A stretch of DNA of 64,000 nt from Ustulina deusta (GCA_023159155.1 JAJNNX010000004.1:1054001-1118000); one strand, 5' to 3'; positions 12,401 to 25,007 are shown, counted from the first letter of the stretch. Notes: generated by a model not told the origin, from the letters alone. A program made the numbers and translations.

Positions 12401-14600
12401 TTTTAAAAGATTTTATATAACGCAGGTTGTAGTTATTCCGAAGCCTAGGAAGCCCCTGGAGATTAAACTTATAGCGGGCGAATAACGCTTTATATTGCTT
12501 ATTAGCACAGTTAGAAAGGCCCTAAAAAAAAAGATATACTTATAGCTTATAAAAATTATAAAGTTTAACGGCTTTTTACTAAAGAGCTAAATAAGCAATA
12601 AAAAACAATAGTTTACTAAAATAGCTATTAAAATAATAGTTAAAAAAGCTTACGAAATATTAAAATAAAAAGTACTATTTTTTTACTTTTATTAAATAAT
12701 TTTAAAATATTTAATATAATTAATTATAAACGTCTGATCTATATATTATAAACGAAGGGCTTTTTACTATAGGTGGTTTTATAAATAAAAAGTTTTATTA
12801 TAGGGCGTATAGTACTTTTTTAATTTAATAGTAAATAGGCCGAGCTAGTTACGCTAAGGGCTAGCGTTCCTTAAGGGTTGCTGTTATTTCTGCTTTTATT
12901 TTTGCTATATATTTTAATACTTTATAAAAAGCTTGCCACGTGCTTAAATATTATTATAATAAGCTTTATAAACAATATAAACTTTATAATTACTAGTTTA
13001 AAAACTAAAAAGAACTATAAAATATTAAAAAATATATAAACTATCTGCAAAAGCTAGGTAGTACGTTATAATATAAAGTTTACGCTTAAAAAAAGCGATC
13101 TTATATATTTTTTAGCTATAATTAAAAAAGTTATAAATTCTGTAAAGTTTTTTAAAATAGTTATTAAACCTATAAAAAACATTAGATTTTTAAAGGTTTA
13201 TTTTAACTAGCGCCTATAATAAAAAAAACACTTTATAGAGCTATATAAAAAACTTTTTATATAATAATATATAATTACTAAACTAAAAAACTTAATTTAA
13301 AGCATTAGTATAACTAAAGCTAAACAATTTTATATAGCTATAATAAAAAATATACTAGTATATAAAGCTTTAATATAATATAAGCTTTTTAAAAATAAAC
13401 GTGCCTAAAATATTGTTTAAAAGCTTAAAAACTTTTAAAAAGTATGCTTATAAAAAATAATAAATATATATAAAATAATATTAATATAACATATAAAAGC
13501 AAAGCTAAAAGTTTTATTTTTAGATTTATATTTAAATAATAAAATAATAATTTTTAAAAAATAGCTAGTAATGCGCTTTTGCGTTAAAATAATAAAAACT
13601 TTTTATAAAAAGATCGCTGGTATGATTTATATAGCAAAAGTATACCGCTAGAACAAACAAAAGCAAAGAAAGCTTTGTAAGCGCCTAACCATACCCGGAA
13701 AAGCTCCCGACCGATAAAACTAATAAATAAGCAGTAGGGCACTTAATACAGCGCTCTGTAAAAAGTAGTAAACTAGATAATTAAAGCTACGCCCTTTTAA
13801 ATAAAACTATTTTATTATAAAAAAACCTCCTATTAGAAATAATTTTATAAAATATTATAAAGGCTTTTTATGTTATAAAACATTAGTAATTTTTTAAGTA
13901 TATATTAAAAAAATTAGCTTAAAAGTTTTTTTATATTAATAAAAAGTTCTGGAATATTTTATACTATTTTATAAGTATATAGCTAACAAAAAAACAATAG
14001 CTTATATTATATTATATTATAAACTGCTAATTAATAAAAAAAAAGCTTTTAAGTATTAGCTGGCGCTTATAGCTTTAAAATTAAAAAAAGATCTGTTAGT
14101 AGCTATAAATAACCTAATAAGCGCTAGAAAAGTAGCTTATTAGCTTTTTAGCATAGAAAAGCTCGCTATATATAACCTAGCAAAAAAAATAAAAAGTATC
14201 CAGAAATAGTTATACTATTCTTTGTAACGCAATAAAAAACGCGGCATACTTTTTGAGGTGCTTATTAAAAAAGTAGCTTATTTCGAAAAACGTTTAAAAG
14301 TTAGCTAAAAGCTTTTTAAAAGTATTAAAAAGCTTGTTTTTTAAAAACTTTTGTTTATTTTCTTTTTTTTTAATTAACTAGGCGTTAAGACCTAGTATAT
14401 AAGGTAGAGCTCTTTATAGTAGCTACGAAGCTTGATACATAAATGTTTTATCCGACTAATAAAGAGCGAGCGCCCGACTTGCCGGGCAGAAGCTTTTCTT
14501 TAGCACGGTTTTTGCTTGCGAGATTAGACAGGTAGAATAGCTGCGCTGCAAGGCAGCACAGCGGATTAATTTAATAATAATATAATTATATTATATTTAG
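9480..14600 (+). mobile_element. Tad1-like non-LTR retrotransposon (LINE), RIP-degraded
   Basis: Broken frames on the plus strand retain the LINE order. A gag-like first part ends in a CX2CX4HX4C knuckle near 10558-10605, with His and Cys codons changed to Tyr codons. An AP-endonuclease-like part lies at about 11100-11560 (a KKDWASI-like motif). A reverse transcriptase part is at about 12060-13250, with VVVIPKPRKP near 12428 and IRFLKVYF near 13180. A C-terminal Cys-rich tail is near 14215-14260. No frame is open. The last 250 bp look like a 3' untranslated region with more G+C. Ends are approximate; no target duplication was found. Confidence 0.75.
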
Positions 14601-14685
14601 GCGCAAAAATAAAACATTGTTTATTTAAGTGCTTAATTATTTATAATTACTTATTAATATATATTTATAATAGATTTAGTATAGT

Positions 14686-14929
14686 TGTTGGATTTGGCCC
14701 ATAGCTAGTAGCTGTAAAGAGAACTAATTAGGCATAGATAGCAGGATTACTTGGTTATATAAATGTTATAGCTTAATAACGTGGCTTAGTAAGTGTGGCC
14801 TAGCCACACTTACTAGCGAGCTTATAAATAAATACTTTACAAAAAAAAAATAGGACCTATAAGAAATAATAATAGATAAAGCGATTTAAATATATATATG
14901 CAGTATATTTTATAATACTAAATCTAACA
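14686..14929 (+). repeat. 5' LTR of complete Copia family 1
   Basis: 244 bp, TGTTGGATTT at the start and AATCTAACA at the end, forming the short TG...CA terminal inverted repeat usual for LTRs. It follows the ATAGT target duplication. Confidence 0.93.
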
Positions 14930-17900
14930 ATTAAAAGTTTTATTAATCCTTATATTTTATTATAAGCGATTTTTAGCTAAAAATATATAAAAATTACTAT
15001 TATATTTAAACAATATATTATTATGTTTAATTTTTTAGAAGATTTTCTGTTATAGGAGAAAGATTTTATTACTAGCGCTTGCAACTATAACTTTTAGAAA
15101 TATATAGTTCTAAAAAAAGAGCGAGCTCTATAGCTTTAGTTATTAAGCGTATTACTAATTAATAATTTCTTTTTTATTAGAGCTGCTAATTTTAACACTA
15201 TAATATATATAGAACTAATAGTCACTAGAAGAGCGCTATACTAAAACGCTAAATAGCGCTACAAAACTGCTTTTAAGCACTATACTAACTACTGAACCAA
15301 GCTTACTAAGTTTGCCAAATAAATATATAAAATAGTTTATTTGAACTATTGCTTAACGTAAATAAAAGCTAACTAAACAATCGATAAGTAATACAATAAT
15401 TTTAGAAAACTTAGAAATATAGCCTAACATGTTTTAAAGTTTAGGTATAAGTTGGAATATAAAACTTTTATTAACTTTATAGCTAGGAAACCTATTAAAA
15501 ACCTAACTAAATAAGCAAACAAATAATTTAATAAAGTTTTTAAAGCTTATTATTAATTTAGAGAAAGCTTTATAAAATATTTATCTAGCTTAGGTTATTT
15601 TTTTCCGAAATATTTATTATAACATTATTATAAACAATACCTTATAATACCAGACTATTACTACCGAACTATACTAAAAGGCTATAATTCTAAGCATAAC
15701 CTGTACTTCTGGGAAGATTGTTAAAAAAAGTGCTTTTAATACTTTTAAACTTTTTAACAATTAAAATAACTTAAACAATTTTATAAATAATTAAAAGAAA
15801 GATCACTTTAAATAAAATTATTAAGATTATAAAAACTATTAATAATATTAAACTAATAATAGTTATAGAGGCCACTAAAATAATCAGGAAAAGAGTTCTA
15901 GGAATATTTTTACTAAGTGTTTTTGTACTAATATAAGGACTAAAGCCAAAAAAAAGAACCCAAACATAAAGGATTATATTATATATTATAGTTATTACTA
16001 TATATCAAGCTGCTAGCTTATATTTATAAAGCTTTAACTAAAAAGCTAAAAACTTAATTAAAGCATTAATAAAATAGCCAAAATATATATAGCAAATAAA
16101 AAAAACGTTAAACAGGCAGTAAAAAGAACGCAAAAGTAACAAAAAAAAAAAAAAGTAAAATTTAAAGTTCTAAAAGATAACTTTTGGGATAATTAACTTC
16201 TAAGGCCCCTTATAGCAAAAATAGCAAACTTGTTTACTACTAACCAAAGATTTATTAAAATATATAAACTATATAACTTAGCTATAGTGGACTCTAGATC
16301 AACTATTTATATATTTAATTAGATATATTGCTTTATATATTTAAGAAATACTAACTTAGATAATATAGTACTAATAAAAAATAGCGCAATCTATATATAT
16401 AGCTATAGCAAGATTAATATTAAAGCTTGGGGCCTAAAAAGTATAATTATATATTAGCTATATAATATTACCTTTTGCCTAGATATAACTACTAACCTAG
16501 TTTTCCTACAAGTTCTAAACTAAACAGGTATATATTAAGATAATAAACCCAAGTCTAATCTTTTAAAACACCAATAAAGAAAGCTTTTATATTTTTTGAC
16601 CTAAATATATAACTAATATATTATAGAATATTTCCTAGAACGCCTAATTAAATAGGTGTTTTATATATAAAAAAACTTATTAAACTTTTATATAAAGCGT
16701 TCTAGATCTCGAGCTAGCTTTTATAAGTAGTACTAATATTTAGAATATATAAGCACTAAACTTTTAAAATAATTATTTAACTATATAAAAAAAATAGCAA
16801 TCACTTTATACTTTAATAATAAGATCTGAACTATAAACTATATAATATATAATAAATCTAAAGCTTACTATAGAATAGTACAAAATGTTTGCTTAAAAGT
16901 TATAAAAACTAGTGCTTAATTAATTATTAATTTTTATAAATTTAATATTTTTAATAAAGATAGGCGCTTATAGCGTGTTATACTAGTTATTAATTAATAT
17001 TTAAGCTATACCTAGAACTATTATACTAATAATAAATATACTAGCATTATTTAAAAAGCTTTTAAACATTATATTTAATATATCTAAATATACTATAATA
17101 ATAAAATAAAAATTATAAAATATAATAATAAGATTACTAGTAATAATTAAAAAATTATATATTTAGCAGTAGCTATAAAATAAGCTTATAAAATAAACTT
17201 TAAAATCTTACTACTATATACTCAAAATTTTAATAAAGCAGCCGAAAAAATAAAAAGTACTATTAAGTATTGGGCAAGCTTAATACATAACAGTTACAAG
17301 CTTTTTGTTTTTTTTTAGCCTAAAATAGTTCAAATAGCGGTATACTTATATAACCGGACACCTAAACAAGTTAATTACTAGCAAGCTCTATATAAAAAAT
17401 TCTATTTATATTTCGATTACCTATAAGGGCTTATTAGCTATAATTAAATATTTTATATATTTTACTTAAAAGTATTTAAATATATAGTATTTGTTATAAC
17501 TACTAAAGCCAAGCTTAAAAAATAAAAGCATAAAAAGCTTAACCCTAACGCTTAGATAAATTATTTAATAAGCTACCAGTCTATTAATACTTACTATATC
17601 TAGCTCCCCTAAAAAAACAAGATTATAGTAACAAAAAACGTAGTTTTTAATAAAAACAAATTTTTTAATAGTAATAAAAATAAATTTAAAAACAATTTTT
17701 TTAAAATAATTTTAAAAACATATAAAGTATTAATAAATAGTATTAGTTATTAAAATACCTCTAACCTCAAAAAGAATATAGCTAACAAACAAAAAAATAA
17801 TAAGCTTGCTAGCTAATTTCTAAAAAGCAATACTAAAAATATTAATAAATCCAAATCTAAAAAGAATTCTAACAAAGATAAACCTATAAAAAAAAAAACA

Positions 17901-20900
17901 GAAGTTCTCTATTAGGACTTCTATTTTTATACCAATTTATAGTTTGCTTTTGGATTATTAATACTACTACAAAGTCCAAAGGCTGCTCTGCTATATTTAG
18001 CAATGCTACAAGCTAAATTGCTAAATCTAAGCCTAGACAAAGAGCCGCCCAACAATTAATACTGAGCTTTTGCTAAGTTAACCCTTAGTATTCTAATTAT
18101 AGCTTATTAAGCAACCAGTTTTAATACGGCTAGATTATAAGGAGCAATAACTATTAATAATAAATTAATAACTAAAAGTAAAAAAGCTAAGCTATTAAAA
18201 AGCTTTTTAAAAATCTATTATAACTAATTATAGCTATTAAATTTTATTAAAAGCTCTATTAATAAAAAAAAAAAAGCTTTTAAAAAAGCTTATTAACTAT
18301 TATATAACTAATTATAGCTATTAAATCTTATTAAAAGTTTTATTAATAAAGAGGGAAAAGCCTCTAAAAGAGCTTATTATTTATTATATACCTAATTATA
18401 GCTATTAAATCTTATTAAAAACTTTATTAATAAAAAAAAAAAAGCCTTTAGAAAAGCTTATTAGTTATTATATAACTAATTATAGCTAATAAATTTTATT
18501 AAAAGTTCTGCTAGTAAAAAAAGAAAAACTTTTAAACTAGATACTAATTGTTTAAAAACTTAATTATAAACTTTTTTAAACTAAAAAAAAAAAATATATT
18601 AATAAGATTTATTATAACTATTAAAGTAATATAAAGATCTTATAGATTACCTGCTAAAAAATTACTTTAAGTAAGCAGAACTTATTTATTTATAAAACTA
18701 TAAAAAAATAAACACTTAAAAAAAAGTACCTAAAAGCTCTTTATAAAAAAAGATCATTTTAGATTATATATAAGTTTATATTTATAAGTTTAATAAATAT
18801 AGGTACTATAAAAAATGCAAAGCTTGTCTAGTAGTATAAAGAGATTAGTAGCTAAACAATAACTAAAAAGATATTTATATTAGTATACTAGCAAGGAAAT
18901 CTTTTAAAATATTAATAGCTATTACTACTAAGTTTAACCTAGAACTTAAGCAATATAATGCTATAAATACTTTTATAAATACTAAATTAAATAAAGAGAT
19001 TTATATATGTATGCTTCCAAGCTACTAGAAGCCAAATACTATAGTTAAGCTACTGCGAGCCCTATACGGGCTCCAAAAATCTCCTTTGCTATAGCAAAAA
19101 GAGCTTACTAAATTACTATAAAAAATAAGCTTTAAACTAATATCCTATAAACCTTATTACTATTTTTTAGAAGGTATACTCCTGTTTATATATATTAATA
19201 ATATAGTTATAGCATATAAGCAAAAAAGCCAAAAAGCCACAGATAAAGCAATCGCTACACTTAAAACATACTATAACTTTACTAGGGGTAAAGATCTATA
19301 ATAGTTCCTAAGCGTTAAAGTGATTAGAAATAGAAAAAAAAGCCTTTTCTAGCTTTTATAGGCCTTTTATATCGAAAAGATCGCTAAGCTATAAGATACT
19401 ACAACTATAGTTTATATAACTATTTTAATAAAAGCTTAAAAGCTTTTTTTATATAAAAGGATCTTTATATTTATTAGTATTAAGTATTACTAGTAAAAAA
19501 TAAGGTTGATTTTATACGCTGTAGTAATAACGTGCCTAAATATAGCGTTTAGAATCTCTAAGCTTATATAATTTAATTATAATTTTTTTTTTAAGTATTA
19601 CTAGGCTGCTGATAGGCTCTTATTATATTTATTTTTTATATAGTACTACGTACTATAATTTAGAAATAAAAATAATTTTGTAGTAGCTAGCAATATATTT
19701 TTTATAAATAATACTTTTGACTAAAAAAGCTCCTAAGCCTATATTATAAAGTTTTTTAAAGGAATAATCTGCTAGCGAGCTAATAAATAGGATATAGTTA
19801 TTATATCTATAACTAAAGCAGAGCTTTTAGCTCTAGCCCAGGCAGCTAAAAAAGCAATATTTATTAACTGGCTTATTAACAAGCTTGGAGTAATGCTATA
19901 GAATTAGTAAATATAAATATAGTGTAATAATTAGCAAACTATAGGGCTTGTTATAAAAAAAGTAGCCTTATTATATATTAAACTATAATATATTAATATT
20001 TATAACTATTAGTTATACTAAAAAGTTAAGAATAGAACTATTATAATAAAATATGTACTTATTAATAATATAATTGCTAATAAACTTATAAAAGCTTTAC
20101 TTATATTAAAATAAATAATTTTTTTAAAATAGCTTAGATTATATAAGTTTTTTAAATATAGCTAAAAAGTTTAGCAGAGCATATTAGTTTTTTAGGAAGA
20201 AATTAAAGATTTACTACTTAGAAAAGAATTTATAAAATAAAACATTTAAACATTATTTAAGTATAGGTTACAAGTTTATAATATATTAATAAAAAAATTA
20301 TAAGGTATTTTTATATGCCTAAAGGGCCCTAGAGCTAATAATATAAAAACTTAACTATTCTGGAAGGCACTAATTCTGCTATAAAATGGCAAAAAGTTTA
20401 CAAAAAAAAAAAAACATTTATTTTTTCTCTTTTTTTTCCAAGCAATAAAAAGATAGTATAGTATAGATTGTAGTCTATAAAACTTAAATAGTAGTATTAT
20501 TAGCGCTTCTTATAAAAACGTTCCAGAAATAATAAGTATAAAGCTTAATATTAGCAGAATTATTTATAATTAATACTTATTACTAATTACTAAAAAGCTT
20601 ACTTATAGAAGTTTATATATATGCTTAAAAATATACTACAAATATTATAACTTATTACTAAATGTTTTAACATAGTTGCTATCCAAGCAACTTTAAAAAG
20701 CATTACAGGTATACTATAAATATAATATCTCTTAAAAAATCCCTAAAAATACTAGCTATAAATAAGAACTAGCTTACTACAAAAACAAAACATAGCTATA
20801 ACTATAAAAAATAATAATAGCAAACGTAGTACTTTAGCTACTAAAAGCTTAACTAGATAGAACTAGTAGTAATATAAATATAACTAGAATAACCCGGCTA

Positions 20901-21526
20901 AAGGCCAAACAGTAGGTGCTAAGCAAGGCTAATAAAAGATTAGCTATTTTAAAAGTAGTAGTAGTAGCAAAGGGAGCTTAGCGGAAAAGCGTTAAAGGAG
21001 CAGCAATAGTAATAAAAATACAACGCGCTAAAAGCTCTATAATAAACAAAAAGCGAGGCAGAAAGCATATAGGAATATTGTTACTATTTGACAATAATAA
21101 TTCCGAACTAATAATAAGCCTATTAATTATTAATTTAAAGAACAGTTATATATTATATTTATAAGTTCTAGCCTAGTTAAAAGTATTAGCTACTACGATT
21201 TAAGCGGAAAGGAAGCAAAGGAAACATTATAACAGTTTTTTTTATATATATTAGCAAGTTTTTTATTAAACAACTTAAAGCTTTTTTAAAGCTTATAGCA
21301 AGAATACTTTTTTTTTTTTAATAGTTAATAATATACTAGCAAAAAATAATTTTATAATTAAAACTAGAAAAAAAATTAGTATAGATCTTATTATAAAAAG
21401 GTAAAGTGCTTAATATTTTAGTTCTAAAAACTTACTACAAAAATTTTATAAAAGCTAAAAAAAAAAAAAAAACAAAAAAAAAAGCTCTAGTAATACTAGG
21501 AGTAAGCTTATATATACTATACTTAT

Positions 21527-21600
21527 AAGCATACTTTTTTATAAATATTTTTGCTTATTAAATTAAAAGTATACTTTTTTATAAACATTTTTGCTTACTA
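21527..21600. repeat. Pair of 34-bp direct repeats before the 3' LTR
   Basis: Two near-identical 34-bp units, 21527-21560 and 21567-21600, separated by 6 bp, each containing ATACTTTTTTATAAA. They lie in the unexplained 3' segment of the Copia element. Confidence 0.7.
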
Positions 21601-21794
21601 AGCTTGCTATACTATATTTCAAATAGTTGCATAGTAATATATATAATATTTAGAACTAGCTTATATAATCACTTATATGCTATACCAGTTACCTATATAC
21701 TATCTATGCCTTAATACTCACCTATAATTACTTCTACAGCTATAGTAATATATATATAAAAAAAATCACTGGAGTAACTCTTCTTAAAGAGGTA

Positions 21795-22038
21795 TATTAG
21801 ATTTGGCCTATAGCTAGTAGCTATAAAAAAAGCTAATTAAGTATAGATAGCAGGATTACTTAGTTATATAAGCGTTATAGCTTAACAATATAGCTTAATA
21901 AGTATGGCCTAGCCATACTTACTAGCAAGCTTATAAATAAATATTTCACAAAAGAAAAATAGGACTTACAAGAAATAATAATAGACAAAGCGATCTAAAC
22001 ATATATATGCGGTACGCTCTATAATACTAAATCTAACA
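21795..22038 (+). repeat. 3' LTR of complete Copia family 1
   Basis: 244 bp, the same length as the 5' LTR; the first bases are TATTAGATTT, with TG and GG changed to TA and AG. Differences from the 5' LTR look like C-to-T and G-to-A changes. It is followed by ATAGT. Confidence 0.93.
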
Positions 22039-22043
22039 ATAGT

Positions 22044-22790
22044 TAGTAATAAGTTTAATTAAAATATTAATATTTTTAATGATTGCTATATTGAAGCTAT
22101 ACTATTAAAGAATATATTTTTAGAATTTCTTGCAATTAAAAGCTAATATTTCTGTTAGTACTCTTTGCTAGAAATTTACGGGCTATGCGACGCTATACCT
22201 TTTTCTAATTGTTTTGCGAATTCTGTGATTTTTATATCTATCCCTAGTCCGGATAACTCAACAAAGGCTACTTCAGATGGCAAAGGACTCTGGTTTTTAT
22301 ATGCCTATGTACACCGAACCTCTGCATATAGCACGGCTTTGACCTCCGAAACGGAGAGTGTAGGTGCACAAGGAGAGTCCTGTGGATGAGTTCTAATATG
22401 ATCAAGTCTTTTTAGAAAGCTTTGTACCTCCATAGGGGCATTTCCAAGATGGTAATGATCCTAGGCCAGCTCCAAGTAGACCCCAGTATCACGAAAGATA
22501 GATTTTTGTGAATTAAATCCGTCGACGGCTTCTTCACATCCCCTGTGTCCTCGTCACAACGCTCAATAGGTATGGTACAGAAACGAACACGGCACCTATC
22601 GCAGCCCGAGGCGGTTTCCGGCTCTTCTATTTATACTTCTTTTCATTAGATTTAGAATAAATAGGCTTCAAGATTGATATATCTCTTTATGAACCCTGCT
22701 TTTTCTCTTCGTCTACTGTCATATTGATGGCAATTTTAGTACAAGTAAAACTTGAAACGACCTCCTTCATATTCAACACATCTTATTACT
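22044..22790. other. Left part of second island; possible Cys-rich exon on minus strand
   Basis: 22044-22160 is a transition from AT-rich sequence. A minus-strand open frame at 22412-22630 (72 codons, no start codon) reads SGCDRCRVRFC...RCDEDTGD, a Cys cluster (CX2CX4CX6C) that may be an exon of a lost zinc-binding protein. A TATTTATA (minus-strand TATA type) overlaps its upstream end at 22628. On the plus strand AATAAATAGG at 22657 could serve the next gene. Neither call is firm. Confidence 0.3.
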
Positions 22791-23108
22791 ATGGCCTCTG
22801 TTGATTCCTTGATCTACGATATCTTACATCGATTGGATGACATGCAACATGCCGAAAATATGTCACGACTGCATCAGCTGGACAGCGAGACGCAGACCCT
22901 ACAGCGAGAGATACGAGCGGCTCGACGACATCTATTAACAACTATGATCCTGCTCAAAGAAACGAAGAAAGCAATCAGTTCCATCATATCCATCTCAACA
23001 GACTTCGATAAAAACAAAACCAAAGCAGAACGTGTCTGGATCTCTTATTGGGAGCTTTTAAAGCAGTGTAATGCCGCCTCTACCGAGATGGAATCCATCG
23101 CCTCATAA
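22791..23108 (+). CDS. Small coiled-coil protein, 105 aa, hypothetical
   Basis: A single exon from the ATG at 22791 to a TAA ending at 23108. The ATG was chosen over an upstream in-frame TTG because a CT-rich leader runs directly into it. The protein is charged, without signal peptide or membrane segment; residues about 5-45 show heptads (LIYDILHRLDDM, LHQLDSETQTLQREI) that predict a coiled coil, followed by a Lys-rich part. The family is not recognised. It ends 12 bp from the end of a converging pseudogene. It has no premature stop, unlike that neighbour. It could be a fragment of a larger ancestral gene, but start, stop and composition fit a real short gene. Confidence 0.55.
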   Translation: MASVDSLIYDILHRLDDMQHAENMSRLHQLDSETQTLQREIRAARRHLLTTMILLKETKKAISSIISISTDFDKNKTKAERVWISYWELLKQCNAASTEMESIAS

Positions 23109-23120
23109 AGCCACCTGTAC

Positions 23121-23720
23121 CTATCTCCGCTTCGCCATGCCGTCTGTAGTCCTGCTATCTAACCGGACCAGTCTGATAAGATCCAGCACCGTATCGTTCG
23201 TCTTCTGGTGGGATTTCTCCATCTCCTTTGACCACTTTACGAAGTCTTCAATGGCATAGGCGTGTTGTCGGTCCATAGCTTCCAAAGTTTGGATCTGGAT
23301 AGTTGTTGCTTCTGAATTTTGACCTCGGGTATTCGTGGCTTCTAAAGTCTGGACACGGGTATCCAAGGACTAGACTTGGGCTTGGAGGGATTTAAGGTCG
23401 AAGCCCAAAAGTTGTAGGGATAGATGGGTATCAGGATCGAGTGGCATATAGCTTTGAAGCGACAGCTCCCACATGAAGTTGCGGTTGGGGTTGGGGACGG
23501 ACGTGCTCATCATACAACCCTCAGCCACAGATGAAGCTTCCGTGGCCATAACGTCAAAGGACAGTTCTGGCAGTTGGAGGTCCTGGTCGCCCTGGAAGTC
23601 CTAAGAGGAAAAGAGTCGGTTCAGATCGGTGAAGTCGAGGCTGGAGTCTTGATCGGTCTGAGGTGCCATGAGAGACCGTGGATCGAGGGTGCTATTGGTA
23701 GATTCACCGAGGTTCGACAT
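23121..23720 (-). pseudogene. Coiled-coil protein gene with two in-frame TAG codons
   Basis: From the ATG at 23720 (minus) one frame runs 199 codons to TAG at 23121, interrupted only by TAG at 23601-23603 (codon 40) and 23370-23372 (codon 117). Both would be CAG (Gln) before a C-to-T change. The second lies inside a repeating coiled-coil segment (LQAQV, then SLDTRVQTLEA; further QTLEA units follow), where Gln fits the heptad. The N-terminal part is acidic and Ser-rich. A TATAAATA box lies 79 bp upstream. The family is not recognised. An intron or readthrough is not supported by splice signals at either stop; RIP-type mutation is the simplest reading. Confidence 0.6.
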
Positions 23721-23798
23721 TGCAAAAGATACAAAGACAAGTATTCGAGGCGGCGCTTTGTTTGACTAGGAGACCGGGTAGGGTGTCGGCTCTCGTTC

Positions 23799-23806
23799 TA
23801 TTTATA
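23799..23806 (-). promoter_or_regulatory. TATA box of the minus-strand coiled-coil pseudogene
   Basis: TATAAATA on the minus strand, 79 bp before the ATG at 23720. The surrounding plus-strand sequence GGCTCTCGTTCTATTTATAC resembles GGCTCTTCTATTTATAC at about 22620, which may be a second copy of the same promoter type. Confidence 0.5.
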
Positions 23807-24205
23807 CTCCCCAGACTATAAACAGAAGAGTGCAGGTACATCCCCTTCCAGAAGTGGCGGAGATGGGCGTCCACTTCACGCCGAACCCATCCCGCGCTTG
23901 CCCCTTAGGCGCGGACTAAAAGGGAGGAGTATCGCTCAAGGTGAGAACGGTGGTAAGGGGCTCTTTGGTAGAGCACTCGACGCTTTGGTTGGTCCGCTCG
24001 CCAGCGAGAAGCAGCGCCTAGATCAAAGTCCAGTGTACAGGCATACCAGAATCTCCAAGCCAAACACGGGCCGGCGAGGCCATTGACTTCTTGCTGCTAT
24101 AAACGGTCTTTCGAAAGCAGAGCGGCGGCTAATTAAGCGCTGATAAAGATATTCTTCTTGGTAAGAACGCTTAGGAAGAACAACTTCACAAGCGCCAACC
24201 TGCTG
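23807..24205. other. Intergenic, no gene supported
   Basis: Ordinary-composition sequence between divergent genes. A short GCTC...GAGC hairpin near 23960 resembles a tRNA D-arm but the rest of a tRNA is missing. Nothing else was recognised. Confidence 0.5.
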
Positions 24206-24213
24206 TATATAAA
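24206..24213 (+). promoter_or_regulatory. TATA box of the following small gene
   Basis: TATATAAA lies 156 bp upstream of the ATG at 24369, with a CT-rich leader (about 24293-24335) between them. Confidence 0.45.
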
Positions 24214-24368
24214 TGGCATGCGACGATTCTATCACCCCGTAGTTGAAAGAGCCATCAGTATTATCCAGCACATACATCACAACAACATCGTACCCTTCTC
24301 GCTCCCCTTGTCACTCCCCAGCCTAGTATCCAGATCGAGACGCCAAGACATTCCAAAAAACAGCCAGG

Positions 24369-24774
24369 ATGACGAATCGTCTCAAGGTCATACGTAAGCA
24401 ACAGGCCAGATCATTACAAAGCAAGATCGTCGAATATGCCAACCTATTCAATCTGAACGTTACATTGGTCGCCCAAGACAAGACGAGTAGGGACTATGAA
24501 ATATTCCAGTCAAAGTTGGACAAGAACTTCCCTCCGGCCCGGAACAACATCGTAAGAACCCCGGACCCAATCGAAGGAAGGCCGAGCTAAAATGGCTAAC
24601 AAACAACAATAGGAACCGCGCATACTCCATGTTGGTGACGAGGCTAGGGTTAGGATCCACCGAGATATAACGAAGCCTAGCGATTATTTTCAGTCAGAGC
24701 TGCGGCGGATAGAGAAGCTGATCTCACAATCTGAAGTACCGAAGCCTCCCGAGGGGTTGCGCTCTTACGCCTAA
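24369..24774 (+). CDS. Small two-exon protein, 114 aa, possibly MADS-like
   Basis: Exons 24369-24551 and 24613-24774; the 61-nt intron has a GTAAGA donor, a CTAAC branch site and an AATAG acceptor, and both exons join in phase 0 with no stop. The first half (RKQQARSLQSKIVEYANLF, then LNVTLVAQDK and YEIFQSKL) resembles the basic helix and following beta strands of fungal SRF/MADS-like proteins, which bind DNA; this resemblance is weak and is inference. The second half is charged, with a short helical segment (FQSELRRIEKLI). No signal peptide or membrane segment is seen. It is intact although genes on either side of the window are damaged. It could also be an unrelated small nuclear protein. 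Confidence 0.6.
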
Positions 24775-25007
24775 ATCGTGATTCAGGAGCAAATAAAGGA
24801 AGCGATAATAGAGCAGTTGAATATAATCATAATAAACAATCAATATATATTTTTATACTTCGCCTCGATAGGCTTTTTGCTAGCAGTTAATTCGCATTTT
24901 TACACATAGGCGGGGAGAAAATAAAAATAGCGAGTAATCTTAAGGCGGGCTTAAAGGGATAGATAATTAGGTGTATTCACGGCATTTCCTCAAAGATCTG
25001 CTAGTGG
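24775..25007. other. Short spacer with AT-rich patch
   Basis: A 3' flank of the small gene with a moderately AT-rich stretch (24790-24960). No feature is supported. Confidence 0.5.

Larger units (their letters stand above)
14686..22038 (+). mobile_element. Complete Ty1/Copia retrotransposon, family 1, RIP-degraded
   Basis: The element is 7,353 bp, bounded by two 244-bp LTRs and a perfect 5-bp target duplication, ATAGT at 14681-14685 and 22039-22043. In order: gag; protease (a WTLDQ segment near 16290, from the WxLDSG type); integrase (about 16900-17560, with NRTPKQ and LKVFKY motifs); reverse transcriptase (about 18770-19430, with ARLVV, LLRALYGL and IYINNIVI from the YVDDIV motif); and RNase H (about 19760-20110). 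This gag-PR-IN-RT-RH order is diagnostic of Copia. Stops occur throughout, mostly of RIP type. About 1.6 kb between RNase H and the 3' LTR is not explained by the Copia polyprotein. Confidence 0.92.

Noticed and set aside
23954..24020. tRNA-like segment with GCTC...GAGC D-arm
   Set aside because: No matching anticodon arm, T-arm B box or acceptor stem could be found.
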